Shown: piece by piece, positions 28,670 through 37,302 of the stretch
Position numbering within the stretch: position 1 is the first letter of the stretch
Layout: every line of letters starts with the position of its first letter
NCBI GenBank assembly: GCA_025666215.1
Contig: CP102593.1
Span: 3,237,001 to 3,301,000 of the forward strand
Origin: Xanthomonas campestris pv. phormiicola
GTDB lineage: Bacteria; Pseudomonadota; Gammaproteobacteria; Xanthomonadales; Xanthomonadaceae
Direction of reading: 5' to 3'
DNA length: 64,000 nt
Position numbers and translations under genes: made by a program
Notes under the pieces: generated by a model
Databases searched by the model: none
Told to the model about the DNA's origin: nothing
The model's input: only the letters and a program-made list of their open reading frames with translations

Positions 28670-29682
28670 CGGCCCTGGCCCACCAGGGCCGCCATGATCG
28701 CCTTCTGCACATGCAGCCGGTTCTCGGCCTCGTCGATGGCGATGCAGTTCGGCGAATCCATCACTGCATCGGTGGCCTTGACGTTGCGGCGCAGCGGCAG
28801 GCAGTGCGAGAACACGCCGTTGTTGGTCAGCGCCATCTTGCGCTCATCGACGATGAAGTGCTGGTACTGGTCGCGGATCGGCTTCTCCGGAGCCCAGTTG
28901 CCGAAGAACGGCAGCGCGCCCCAGCTCTTGGCGTAGACCACGTCGGCGCCGGCGTAGGCGCTGTCGATGTCGTGGCTGACCTGCAGCGAACCGCCGCTCT
29001 CGGCCACGTTCTGCGTCGCCCAGCCCATGTAGCGCTGGTCCAGCACGTAGTCCGGGGTCGGGCACAGCAGGGTCACGTCCATCCCCAGGCGGGTGGCGAT
29101 GGTCAGCGCCGAATTGGCCACCGCGGTGTTCAGCGGCTTGGGGTGGTAGGTCCAGGTCAGCACGTACTTCTTGCCGCGCAGGTCCTGGGTGCCGAAATGC
29201 TCCTGCAGCGCCAGCGCGTGCGCCAGCTCCTGGCACGGGTGGGTGATGGTCTCCATGTTGATCACCGGCACCGGCGAGTACCTGGCGAAGCTCTTCAGCA
29301 CCACGTCCTCGCGGTCCTTGCTCCAGTCCACGAACTTCGGGAACGCGCGCACCCCGATCAGGTCCACATAACGGCCCAGCACCCGCGCCACCTCGGCGAT
29401 GTGCTCCTCGGTGTCGCCGTCCATCACCGTGCCCAGGTCGAACTCGATCGGCCACGCGTCCTTGCCCGGCTGCAGCACCACCGCATGCCCGCCCAGCTGG
29501 AACGCGCCCAGCTCGAAGCTGGTGCGGGTGCGCATCGACGGGTTGAAGAACACCAGCGCGATCGATTTGCCCTTCAGCTCGCTGCCCAGCTTGTTGCGCT
29601 TGAACAGCGCGGCCTGGGTCAACAGCGCATCCAGCTCGGCCCGGCTCCAGTCCTGGGTGTTCAAGAAGTGCTTCAGAGACAT
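28657..29682 (-). CDS. argF': N-acetylornithine carbamoyltransferase (ArgF')
   Basis: 341 residues, near-identical in pattern to the Xanthomonas acetylornithine transcarbamylase. The carbamoyl-phosphate loop is FFNPSMRTRTSFE, the active site includes HPCQELAHALA, and HCLPLRRNVKATDAV carries the Lys that is carboxylated in the family and contacts the acetyl substrate. It converts N-acetylornithine to N-acetylcitrulline, the step that distinguishes xanthomonad arginine synthesis. It is the first structural gene of the leftward block. The final RRDS and the stop codon lie in the heptamer repeat. Confidence 0.96.
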   Translation of the reverse strand: MSLKHFLNTQDWSRAELDALLTQAALFKRNKLGSELKGKSIALVFFNPSMRTRTSFELGAFQLGGHAVVLQPGKDAWPIEFDLGTVMDGDTEEHIAEVARVLGRYVDLIGVRAFPKFVDWSKDREDVVLKSFARYSPVPVINMETITHPCQELAHALALQEHFGTQDLRGKKYVLTWTYHPKPLNTAVANSALTIATRLGMDVTLLCPTPDYVLDQRYMGWATQNVAESGGSLQVSHDIDSAYAGADVVYAKSWGALPFFGNWAPEKPIRDQYQHFIVDERKMALTNNGVFSHCLPLRRNVKATDAVMDSPNCIAIDEAENRLHVQKAIMAALVGQGRRDS

Positions 29683-29783
29683 CGGTCCATCCTTTGCTGC
29701 GTGGAGCCACCGCGGTGGTGGCGTGCGCGGGACGCGCGGTAGTGAGTTCTTTACGGGTGAAACCTTTCCGGGGTATGAAAACG

Positions 29784-29810
29784 AAAAAACCCAGCCTCGG
29801 GCTGGGTTTT
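29784..29810 (-). terminator. Intrinsic terminator in the argF' leader
   Basis: On the minus strand AAAACCCAGCC-CGA-GGCTGGGTTTTTT forms a strong 7-bp GC stem, extended by A-T pairs, followed by six T residues. It lies 100 nt before the argF' ATG and after the small leader frame. A second GGCTGGG just upstream (29845-29839) can compete for CCCAGCC (29806-29800), which would make this an attenuator and not a plain end. Confidence 0.75.
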
Positions 29811-29835
29811 CAGAACGAACGGCGCAGCGTTCCGG

Positions 29836-29937
29836 TTACCCAGCCAGGATGTGGGATTCCGGTCGACGCGCGCGCGACGTCATGCCCGAGGCCATGCGCG
29901 CGGCGCTGAGATCGTGCTGGGGCAGGTTCGCTTTCAT
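29836..29937 (-). CDS. Putative leader peptide of the arg operon
   Basis: A 33-codon frame, MKANLPQHDL...SHILAG, with GAGGA 9 nt before its ATG. It has four Arg codons, three of them clustered as SRARR at codons 21-25. Its last two codons and stop cover GGCTGGG, the segment that could form an antiterminator with the terminator's 5' arm. A ribosome stalled at the Arg cluster would leave GGCTGGG free, and a ribosome reaching the stop would mask it and let the terminator form. The layout is that of transcription attenuation. Arg codons are common in this GC-rich genome, so the peptide alone is weak evidence. Confidence 0.4.
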   Translation of the reverse strand: MKANLPQHDLSAARMASGMTSRARRPESHILAG

Positions 29938-29988
29938 CGGCGCGCATCCTCGCACGCGTACGCCGCAGGCGCAAGCGCAAGCGCGCGC

Positions 29989-30513
29989 TCATCGCGGCGG
30001 CAGCACGACCGCATCGGGCACATACGGCGCCACCGACACGCGGATGCGCAGCCGGTTGCCCGGATCCTCCGGCAGCCGCGAGCGGTATTTGGTGCCCTTG
30101 TAGACATAGTCCACGTCGTAGGCGATCGGGCGGCGGAATTCGCGGCCGACCTCGATGGTGCGGCAGTTGCGCCCGCTCGACGCCGGCGCCGGCGCCGCGA
30201 CCGGCGCGGGCGGCTCCTCGTGGCGGTGGCTGAAGATGTCCTTCACCGAATCCATCAGCCGGTTCAGGCGGCTGTCGTCCTCCGGCTTGACCGGGGCCGG
30301 CGCCGGGGCCGGCGTCTGCACCGGGTCGCATTGCTGCTCGGTGCGGGTGGCGCGCAGGGTCTGGTAGACCGGCTCCACGTTCAGCACCTGCGCGTAGTCG
30401 AGCCTGACGTTCTCGATCACCACCACGCGGTTGCGCGCCTCGCTGTCCTGCGCCCAGGCCGGCGCGGCGCATGCGAACAGGCCGACCAGCGGCAACAACA
30501 GGTACGGACGCAT
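29989..30513 (-). CDS. Exported hypothetical protein with UmoD/17-kDa-antigen-like ends
   Basis: 174 residues with a Sec signal peptide (cleavage after ...APAWAQ). The N-terminal segment VRLDYAQVLNVEPVYQTLR and the C-terminal segment RRPIAYDVDYVYKGTKYRSRLPEDPGNR resemble the parts that flank the glycine-zipper in outer-membrane '17 kDa surface antigen'-like proteins. Here the glycine zipper is absent and a Pro/Ala-rich linker with SHRHEEPPAP takes its place. It is probably a periplasmic or outer-membrane-associated protein of unknown function. A GTG two codons earlier is also possible. Confidence 0.65.
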   Translation of the reverse strand: MRPYLLLPLVGLFACAAPAWAQDSEARNRVVVIENVRLDYAQVLNVEPVYQTLRATRTEQQCDPVQTPAPAPAPVKPEDDSRLNRLMDSVKDIFSHRHEEPPAPVAAPAPASSGRNCRTIEVGREFRRPIAYDVDYVYKGTKYRSRLPEDPGNRLRIRVSVAPYVPDAVVLPPR

Positions 30514-30903
30514 CGGCACCAGGCTTTGAAGGACAGATCGATCAGTGTAGGCATGGCAGCTTGCGTCGGGCTGAACGCAAGCCTACGGCCCTGCGACCCG
30601 CCCCGGCCTGGGGTATTTCGCCCATTCCGCCCGGCAGGCCGCACCGATTTTGTGCGTGTGCGGCAAGGAAGAGTTAGGAAGTCGACACGTGTCCACGCTC
30701 GGCGGCGACGCGGCCGCCGGCGCGCGCAAGAGCGGTGCTGCCGGTTGTGCCCGGCGGGCCGCCAGCCGGCGCCGCGCGACTGGACCCGACCGCGCCGGTC
30801 GGGCGCCACGCAGCGCCCGCTGCGGACACGCCGTGGCCTAGCCGGGAATGGATGAGACACCCTGGGCCGCTGCCGGTAGAATCGCAAGGCTTCCCCACGC
30901 CCG
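30514..30903. other. Gene-free stretch before cysS
   Basis: About 390 bp between divergent genes. It should hold the promoters of cysS and of the exported hypothetical protein. I see no RNA gene, repeat or recognisable operator, and the short frames crossing it have no homology I recognise. Confidence 0.5.
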
Positions 30904-32427
30904 ATGCCGATGAGCCTGCGCCTGCACAACAACCTGACCCGCCGGGTCGATGCCTTCGAACCGCTCGATCCCATCGCCGGTCCCACGCTGTATGTCTGCG
31001 GCCCCACCGTCTACAACTACGCGCATATCGGCAACGCGCGCGGCCCGGTGGTGTTCGACGTGCTGGCCGCGCTGCTGCGGCGCCGCTACGGCGCGCTGCG
31101 CTACGCGCGCAACATCACCGACGTGGACGACAAGATCAACGCCGCCGCGCAGGCGCAGGGCGTGCCGATCGCCACCATCACCGACCGCTTCGCCGCCATC
31201 TACCGGCAGGACATGGCCGCACTGGGGGTGGTGCCGCCGGACCTGGAGCCGGAGGCCACCGCGCATATCCCGCAGATCGTGGCGATGATCGAGCGGCTGA
31301 TCGAGGGCGGCCACGCCTATGCGGCAGAGGGCCACGTGCTGTTCGCGGTGGCCAGCTTCGCCGGCTACGGCAAGCTGTCGCGGCGCGACCCGGAGGAGAT
31401 GCTGGCCGGGGCGCGGGTCGAGGTGGCCCCGTACAAGCGCGATGCCGGCGACTTCGTGCTGTGGAAGCCGTCCAGCGACGAGCTGCCGGGCTGGGACTCG
31501 CCGTGGGGCCGCGGCCGCCCCGGCTGGCACATCGAATGCTCGGCGATGGCCGCCGCGCACCTGGGGCCGACCATCGACATCCACGCCGGCGGCGTGGACC
31601 TGCAATTCCCGCACCACGAGAACGAGATCGCGCAGAGCGAGTGCGCCCACGGCGGCGCCACCTTCGCCCGGTTCTGGCTGCACAACGGCATGCTCAACTT
31701 CGGCGGCGCCAAGATGAGCAAGTCGCTGGGCAACATCGAGACCGTGCACGCGCTGATCGCCAGGCACCCGCCGGAGGCGCTGCGCTGCGCACTCCTCAGC
31801 GCGCACTATCGGCAGCCTCTTGATTGGTCCGATGAGCTGATCGAAGCCCAGGTCAGGAGACTCGACGGACTTTATAGAACACTAAACGCGCTGAAGGCTA
31901 TCGATGCTGAAGCATCCATTCCTTCCGAGATCGAAGATGCATTGGACGACGATCTCAACACTCCACTAGCGCTCTCTGCATTGGCACGTTTAGCGGACCA
32001 GGCGCGGCAGCTGCTCCGCGAACTGGCTCATCCGGGCGGACCCGACGCAGAAGGTGCAGCTGGACTTACGGACAAGCTCAAGCTTGCAAAAGGCCAGTTA
32101 CTTGGCGCCGGCATGGCACTTGGACTACTGCAGCAGGAACCAACCCACTGGTTCTCGCGAGGCGAAAAGATCGCTGACGAGGAATCCAAACTAATTGGCC
32201 GCCTCCGTAGCGAGCGACGCCAAGCCAAAGCCGAGAAGAATTACAAACGCGCAGATGAAATCAGAAATGAATTGGCAGGCCTTGGAATAGAGATTAAAGA
32301 CCTACCTGATGGAACGGATGAATTCACCTTCCACGCCAAAGTAACCGGGGAAATTTCGCTTAATCAGCAAACTAAAACTCGCCTGGAGACTTTAACCAAG
32401 CTCATCGAGAACCTAAATATTAAATGA
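30904..32427 (+). CDS. cysS: CysS, cysteinyl-tRNA synthetase with a foreign-looking 3' third
   Basis: 507 residues, class I synthetase. The catalytic part is complete: [15 protein letters not shown] (HIGH-type motif), zinc ligands in [15 protein letters not shown] and [10 protein letters not shown], and KMSKS at about residue 270. From about codon 300 (genomic about 31795) base composition falls abruptly. A sample line (31501-31560) has 48 of 60 G/C, against 27 of 60 for 32221-32280, and codon choice changes (tta, aaa, gaa, aat). The tail also runs some 40 residues beyond the usual end. The gene looks like a recombinant whose anticodon-binding C-terminus came from another genome. The frame is intact, so it should be functional. 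Confidence 0.93.
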   Translation: MPMSLRLHNNLTRRVDAFEPLDPIAGPTLYVCGPTVYNYAHIGNARGPVVFDVLAALLRRRYGALRYARNITDVDDKINAAAQAQGVPIATITDRFAAIYRQDMAALGVVPPDLEPEATAHIPQIVAMIERLIEGGHAYAAEGHVLFAVASFAGYGKLSRRDPEEMLAGARVEVAPYKRDAGDFVLWKPSSDELPGWDSPWGRGRPGWHIECSAMAAAHLGPTIDIHAGGVDLQFPHHENEIAQSECAHGGATFARFWLHNGMLNFGGAKMSKSLGNIETVHALIARHPPEALRCALLSAHYRQPLDWSDELIEAQVRRLDGLYRTLNALKAIDAEASIPSEIEDALDDDLNTPLALSALARLADQARQLLRELAHPGGPDAEGAAGLTDKLKLAKGQLLGAGMALGLLQQEPTHWFSRGEKIADEESKLIGRLRSERRQAKAEKNYKRADEIRNELAGLGIEIKDLPDGTDEFTFHAKVTGEISLNQQTKTRLETLTKLIENLNIK

Positions 32428-32439
32428 CCGTCACCTCCC

Positions 32440-32573
32440 TTCTCCCATCGGGAGAAGGTGGCGCGCAGCGCCGGATGAGGGTACGGGCGAAGCGGCGAGC
32501 ATCGATTTCTCGCGAGGCTGCGCCCGTCCCCTCACCCCAACCCCTCTCCCGAGGGGAGAGGGGCTTTACCGAT
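32440..32573. repeat. Large imperfect inverted repeat after cysS
   Basis: cttctcccatcgggagaaggtgg...ggatgagggtacgggcg against cgcccgtcccctcaccccaacccctctcccgaggggagagggg. It is a second copy of the element at 27169-27339, located between cysS and sufE and directly after the AT-rich cysS tail. Confidence 0.8.
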
Positions 32574-32589
32574 CGACTCTGGATTTGCG

Positions 32590-33027
32590 ATGACCGATAC
32601 CGATTTCCCGCTCGAACCCACGCCCGCCGACGCCCAGGCCGCCATCGCCGAGGAATTCGGCTTTTTCAGCGACTGGTCCGAGCGCTACCAGTACCTGATC
32701 GATCTGGGCCGCAAGCTGCCCGCATTCCCTGAGCAATGGAAGACCGAACAGCACCGCCTGCACGGCTGCCAGTCGATGGTGTGGATCGTGCCCGAGGGCA
32801 ATGCGCAGCGGCTGGTGTTCCATGCGATCAGCGATTCGGCGATCGTCTCCGGCCTGATCTACCTGGCGCTGCGGGTCTACTCCGGGCGCAGCGCCGAACA
32901 GATCCTCGCCACCGCGCCGGACTTCGTCGCCGCGATCGGCCTCGGCAAGCACCTGTCGCCGACCCGCAGCAACGGCCTGGCCGCGATCCTGGCGTTCATC
33001 CAGGACAGCGCGCGCGCGCAGGCATGA
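32590..33027 (+). CDS. sufE: SufE, cysteine desulfurase sulfur acceptor
   Basis: 145 residues, the SufE/CsdE fold. The persulfide-carrying Cys is in HRLHGCQSMVW, and SPTRSNGLAAIL is the conserved C-terminal helix. It takes sulfur from SufS for Fe-S cluster assembly; no SufS is encoded in this window. It overlaps the following transporter gene by ATGA. Confidence 0.93.
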   Translation: MTDTDFPLEPTPADAQAAIAEEFGFFSDWSERYQYLIDLGRKLPAFPEQWKTEQHRLHGCQSMVWIVPEGNAQRLVFHAISDSAIVSGLIYLALRVYSGRSAEQILATAPDFVAAIGLGKHLSPTRSNGLAAILAFIQDSARAQA

Positions 33028-34274
33028 GCGCCCCGCTCCCCTCTCCCGCGCAGAGCCTGCGCACGCTGCTGGCGCATCCCGGCTTCGCGCTGGTGCTGGC
33101 CTACCGCATCTGCACGATGCTGTCCTACCAGATCGTCGCGGTCACGGTCGGCTGGCACATCTACGAGATCACCCGCGATCCGTTCTCGCTGGGATTGATC
33201 GGGCTGGCCGAGATCCTGCCGTTCTTCTGCATCGCGCCGTTCGCCGGCTACCTGGTCGATCACCTGCCGCGGCGCCGGCTGGGCATGCTCGCCAGCCTGG
33301 GCCTGATCTCCACCGCGGCGGTGCTGACCGCGCTGACCCACGGCTGGCTGCCGATGCGCGGCGTGTGGCCGATCTACGCGGCGATCGCGCTGACCGGCGC
33401 GGCGCGGGCGTTCCTGGCGCCGGTGTACAACGCGCTGTTCGCGCGCGTGCTGCCGCGCGAAGCGTATGCGCGCGGCGCCAGCATCGGCAGCGTTGTGTTC
33501 CAGACCGGCATGGTGATCGGGCCGGCATTGGGCGGGGTGCTGGTCGGCTGGGGCGGCAAAGGCCTGTCCTACGGCGTGGCCATGGCGGTAGCCTGCGTGG
33601 CGATGCTGGCGCTGTTGCTGCTGCGCGTGACCGAACCGGTCAACGACGGCCCGCGTGCACCGATCTTCCGCAGCATCGCCGAAGGCGCGCAGTTCGTGTT
33701 CTCCAACCAGATCATGCTCGGCGCGATGGCGCTGGACATGTTCTCGGTGCTGCTCGGCGGCGCGGTGTCGATGCTGCCGGCCTTCATCCACGACATCCTG
33801 CACTACGGTCCCGAGGGCCTGGGCATCCTGCGCGGCGCGCCGGCGCTGGGGTCGGTGCTGGTCGGGCTGTGGCTGGCGCGGCGCCCGCTGCAGCGCAACG
33901 CCGGCCGCATCCTGCTGCTGGCGGTGGCCGGCTTCGGCCTGTGCACGATCGCCTTCGGCCTGTCGCGGCATTTCTGGCTGTCGGCGGCGATCCTGCTGGT
34001 CTACGGCATGTGCGACGGCGTCTCGGTGATCGTGCGCTCGACCATCCTGCAGTTGGTCACGCCGGACGCGATGCGCGGCCGCGTGTCCTCGATCAGCGGC
34101 ATCTTCATCGGCTCGTCGAACGAGCTGGGCGCGTTCTACGACGGGGTCATGGCGCGGCTGATCAAGTTGGTGCCAGCGGTAGTACTGGGCGGGTGCGTGA
34201 CATTGGTCGTGGTCGGCATTACCGCCTGGAAAGCGCCGAAGCTGCGCAAGCTGGACCTGCGCGAACTGCAGTGA
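33024..34274 (+). CDS. MFS transporter, EntS-like
   Basis: 416 residues with about 12 membrane helices. The organisation (GWHIYEITRDPFSLGLIGLAEILPFF at the start, GYLVDHLPRRRLG between helices 2 and 3, and the late GRVSSISGIFIGSSNELGAF) fits the EntS/DUF894 branch of major facilitator exporters. The substrate is unknown; siderophore export is the known role of some relatives. It is coupled to sufE by ATGA, which may hint at iron-related co-expression. Confidence 0.85.
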   Translation: MSAPLPSPAQSLRTLLAHPGFALVLAYRICTMLSYQIVAVTVGWHIYEITRDPFSLGLIGLAEILPFFCIAPFAGYLVDHLPRRRLGMLASLGLISTAAVLTALTHGWLPMRGVWPIYAAIALTGAARAFLAPVYNALFARVLPREAYARGASIGSVVFQTGMVIGPALGGVLVGWGGKGLSYGVAMAVACVAMLALLLLRVTEPVNDGPRAPIFRSIAEGAQFVFSNQIMLGAMALDMFSVLLGGAVSMLPAFIHDILHYGPEGLGILRGAPALGSVLVGLWLARRPLQRNAGRILLLAVAGFGLCTIAFGLSRHFWLSAAILLVYGMCDGVSVIVRSTILQLVTPDAMRGRVSSISGIFIGSSNELGAFYDGVMARLIKLVPAVVLGGCVTLVVVGITAWKAPKLRKLDLRELQ

Positions 34275-34299
34275 CGGCGCGGTAGCTGCCGCGTCGCGC

Positions 34300-35418
34300 T
34301 CAGCGCGCGGCGGCGGCGTCCAGGCGCTCGTCAGCGTCCCACGCCGCCGCGCAACCGGGCAGGTTCGCCGGCTGGGTCAACCCGCCCTTGCCGGCCAGGA
34401 ACCGGCAGGTCGCGGCGAACACCGCCGGCACCGCCCTGGAGCGGATCGGCGAGGCCAGCACGTGATTGCCGGCATCGGGGAAATCCACCGCCTGGCGCAA
34501 CGCCGGCGGCGTGCCCAGCTGCGCGAACATCGCCTGCATCGCCGCCACCGACACCGTCGCGTCCTGATGCTGCGCGTCGCGATAGTAGTAACCGAGGAAC
34601 ACCGGCACATGGATCCGCGCATAGGTCGCCGGCAACATGCCGCCGCGGGTCAGCGCGGCCAGCGCGCGGTAGCCGTCGACATGGGTGGCGTCGGCCCAGT
34701 AGCCGCTGTCGACCGGGTAGCGCATGACCGGATCGCCGCCGTTGCGCGACCACAGCAGCAGCTGTGCGCCCCACGGCCACAGCATCGGCTGCAGTTGCTC
34801 GCCGTGCTCGCGCACCAATGGCGACCACAGCACCAGGGCCTGCACGTGCTGCGGGTGCGCGGCCACCGTCTGCAGCGCCAGCGCGCCGCCCATCGAATTG
34901 CCGATCACCACCACCCGCCGGCCCAGTACCTGCGCGATCGCCAGCGCCTCGGCCGCGCCGTCGAGCAGGCGCGGCGCATCGATGCCGCGCAAGGCGTCGG
35001 CGGCGACCAGCCCGTGCCCGGGCAGCCGCGGCAGGTACAGATTGCAGCCGAAGCTGCGCGCCAGGCGCAGATGGGTGGGCGCGCCCTCGCCCTGGCTGGC
35101 GGTGAAACCGTGCAGATAGACCATGGCGCAATCGCGGCGTCCCGGATGCGCCGGGTCGGCCCAGACGATGCGCGCCTGGTTGTCCGCGCGCAGGCCGGGG
35201 GTGGCCCGCTCGCGCGCGTCCAGCCAGGCCTGCAGCGCAAGCGGATCCTGCGGCACGGTCGGCAGTGCGCTTTGCGGCAGCGCCGTGCTGACCCGCGGGC
35301 CCAGCGCCACTATCGTCAGCAGCACCAGCACGACCAGCAGCGGCCAGCGCGCGTAGCGCCATGCCCAGGCGCCAGGCGTGCGCGGCCGTGCTGCGTCAGC
35401 GACGGATCGGCGACTCAT
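34300..35418 (-). CDS. Membrane-anchored alpha/beta hydrolase
   Basis: 372 residues: a short basic N-terminus, one membrane helix (about residues 24-44), then an alpha/beta-hydrolase domain facing the periplasm. The oxyanion region is YLHGFTASQGEG, the nucleophile elbow GNSMGGAL and the catalytic His is in DAGNHVLASP. The substrate is not evident; lipid or ester hydrolysis is likely. The ATG was chosen to place the anchor at the N-terminus. It converges on the MFS gene. Confidence 0.82.
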   Translation of the reverse strand: MSRRSVADAARPRTPGAWAWRYARWPLLVVLVLLTIVALGPRVSTALPQSALPTVPQDPLALQAWLDARERATPGLRADNQARIVWADPAHPGRRDCAMVYLHGFTASQGEGAPTHLRLARSFGCNLYLPRLPGHGLVAADALRGIDAPRLLDGAAEALAIAQVLGRRVVVIGNSMGGALALQTVAAHPQHVQALVLWSPLVREHGEQLQPMLWPWGAQLLLWSRNGGDPVMRYPVDSGYWADATHVDGYRALAALTRGGMLPATYARIHVPVFLGYYYRDAQHQDATVSVAAMQAMFAQLGTPPALRQAVDFPDAGNHVLASPIRSRAVPAVFAATCRFLAGKGGLTQPANLPGCAAAWDADERLDAAAAR

Positions 35419-36027
35419 GCGCACACGCCCGTTGCCCGCTGCCGATGGCGCCGCACGCGCGACGGCCCGCCCAGCGCGCGGCGCCCACCGCGCTCCGCGC
35501 CGATGGCGTTGCAGCACCACGCCACAGGACCCTGCACGGCCACGACGACCGTGCGCTGCAGCGCAAGAACAAGACCACTGGAAAGCATTCGGAAAGCGGC
35601 GACGACGTGGCCGTCCGCCACACCTTCAGTGTGAGGCGGTGCCATGACAGATGCATTTAAGTCCCACGCCGGGTCCGGCCTGCGCGGCCGCGCAAGCGCG
35701 CCCTTCCCGACCTGCGAAAACCTTGCCGCATGCGCATGCAACGTATTTGTCTACGACCTTGCCGCGTCGCATGCGCCGGCGCGCTTGCGCGGCAACCGCC
35801 TTGGTTTTCCTCGCACTCGATCGGCGAAACGTGCATGCGGCCGCGCATGCCGACGCCATGCGGCGAACGTGCCTGCGACCGCCGAGCTGCAGCGCCTGGA
35901 TACGGAAAGGTTGGCGAAAGCCACGGCTGGAACCGTAAATCCAGGATCCGCTGCAGCGTCTTGACCGAGCGCCAAGTTCGCCGCCGCCCGCGTTTTCCTG
36001 TGCGAAGTTCAAACGGAAAGATGTGAA
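35419..36027. other. 609-bp upstream region of the bacteriocin-like island
   Basis: No convincing gene. Several overlapping frames of similar length exist on both strands with no coding signature. It holds an imperfect inverted repeat of gcgaaaaccttgccgc (35714-35729) with gcggcaaccgccttggttttcctcgc (35789-35814), and a repeated motif cttgccgc followed by gcatgc. It is the most likely place for the promoter and operator of the island, but I recognise no known binding site. Confidence 0.5.
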
Positions 36028-37302
36028 ATGGAAGATTCGCTTTTTCGCAGCGAGGTGCTGGACGCACCCAGCCAGGCATGGCTGGGGACGGTGCGACTGG
36101 CCACTCCGGTCTCGACCCAGGCATGGACCGTGGCCGCGCTGCTGGTCGGTGCGTCGATCCTGGCCTGGCTGTTCGCCGGGCACTACACGCAGCGCGTTCA
36201 CGTCACCGGCCTGCTGGTGCCGCGCGCCGGCCTGATCAGCCTGACCGCCAACAGCGTGGGCGTGGTCGACCATGTCGCCGCCGCAGAAGGCGATCGCGTC
36301 GCCGCCGGGCAGATCCTGGTGTCCCTGTCCGGCGAACATACGAGCAAGGCGCTGGGCAATACCGCGGCCGGCGTCAGCACGCAGTTGCAACGGCAGGCCG
36401 TCAGCCTGCGCCAGGACATCGGCGACGCGCTCACGCTGCGCGACCAGCAGGCCGAGGACAACCGGACCCAGCAAACCCTGCTGAAGGACCAGCTGGCGCA
36501 GATCGACGCGCAGATGGCGATCGAGAAGAAACAGATGGCGCTGGTCCAGGACCTGGTCAACAAATGGTCAGGGCTGGTGGCGGGCGGCTACATCCCGGCG
36601 CTGCAGGTCGAGCAGGAACAATCGGCGCTGCTGGCCGACGAATCGCAATTGCGCTCGCTGCAGCAGCAGCGCGCCAGCACCCGCCAGCAACTGAGCGCGC
36701 TCCACGACCAGCTGACCCAGCTGCCGTTGGCGGTCTCGGCCAAGCTCAACGAACTGCGCCGGCAACTGGCGCAGGTCGAACAGGCGCTGGCCCAGAACGA
36801 AGCGACCCGCGCCAGCGAACTGCGCGCGCCGGCCAGCGGCATCGTCTCCTCGCTGCTGGTCAAGCCCGGCGCGTCGGTGTCGCTCGGACAGCCGCTGCTG
36901 GCCATCGTGCCCGACGGTTCGCGGCTGCAGGCGCAGCTGCTGGTGCCCAGCCAGGCGGTCGGCTTCGTGCATCCGGGCGTGGAGGTCACCCTGCATTACC
37001 AGGCCTTTCCCTATCAGAAATTCGGCCTGCAGCATGGCGTGGTGCGCAGCGTCTCGCGCAGCGCGCTGATGCCCGGCGAGGTGACCCTGCTGCTCGGCGG
37101 CGGCACGCCGCCATCGACCGACTCGCTGTACCTGGCACGCGTGGATCTCGCCAACCAGAACGTCCAGGCCTACGGACAGCAGCAGCCACTGCGCCCGGGC
37201 ATGGCGCTGGAGGCGGACATGCTGCTGGACCGGCGCCGCATCGTCGAATGGATCTTCGAACCGCTGTACGGCATGGGGCATCGCTGGAGCAGCGGTTCGT
37301 GA
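36028..37302 (+). CDS. HlyD/CvaA-family membrane fusion protein
   Basis: 424 residues: short cytoplasmic N-terminus, one membrane helix (about residues 32-52), a lipoyl half-motif (GLISLTANSVGVVDHVAAAEGDRVAAGQ), a long coiled coil (about residues 115-270), the second half-motif (ELRAPASGIVSSLLVKPGASVSLGQPLLAIVPD) and a beta-barrel domain. It bridges the inner-membrane ABC transporter to a TolC-like outer-membrane channel, which is not encoded here. Its stop overlaps the GTG of the transporter gene. It opens the island. Confidence 0.93.
   Translation: MEDSLFRSEVLDAPSQAWLGTVRLATPVSTQAWTVAALLVGASILAWLFAGHYTQRVHVTGLLVPRAGLISLTANSVGVVDHVAAAEGDRVAAGQILVSLSGEHTSKALGNTAAGVSTQLQRQAVSLRQDIGDALTLRDQQAEDNRTQQTLLKDQLAQIDAQMAIEKKQMALVQDLVNKWSGLVAGGYIPALQVEQEQSALLADESQLRSLQQQRASTRQQLSALHDQLTQLPLAVSAKLNELRRQLAQVEQALAQNEATRASELRAPASGIVSSLLVKPGASVSLGQPLLAIVPDGSRLQAQLLVPSQAVGFVHPGVEVTLHYQAFPYQKFGLQHGVVRSVSRSALMPGEVTLLLGGGTPPSTDSLYLARVDLANQNVQAYGQQQPLRPGMALEADMLLDRRRIVEWIFEPLYGMGHRWSSGS

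Noticed and set aside
35644..35964. Overlapping 95-155-codon frames before the HlyD gene
   Set aside because: Frames of similar length exist in several registers on both strands. None has a convincing start or any family pattern.
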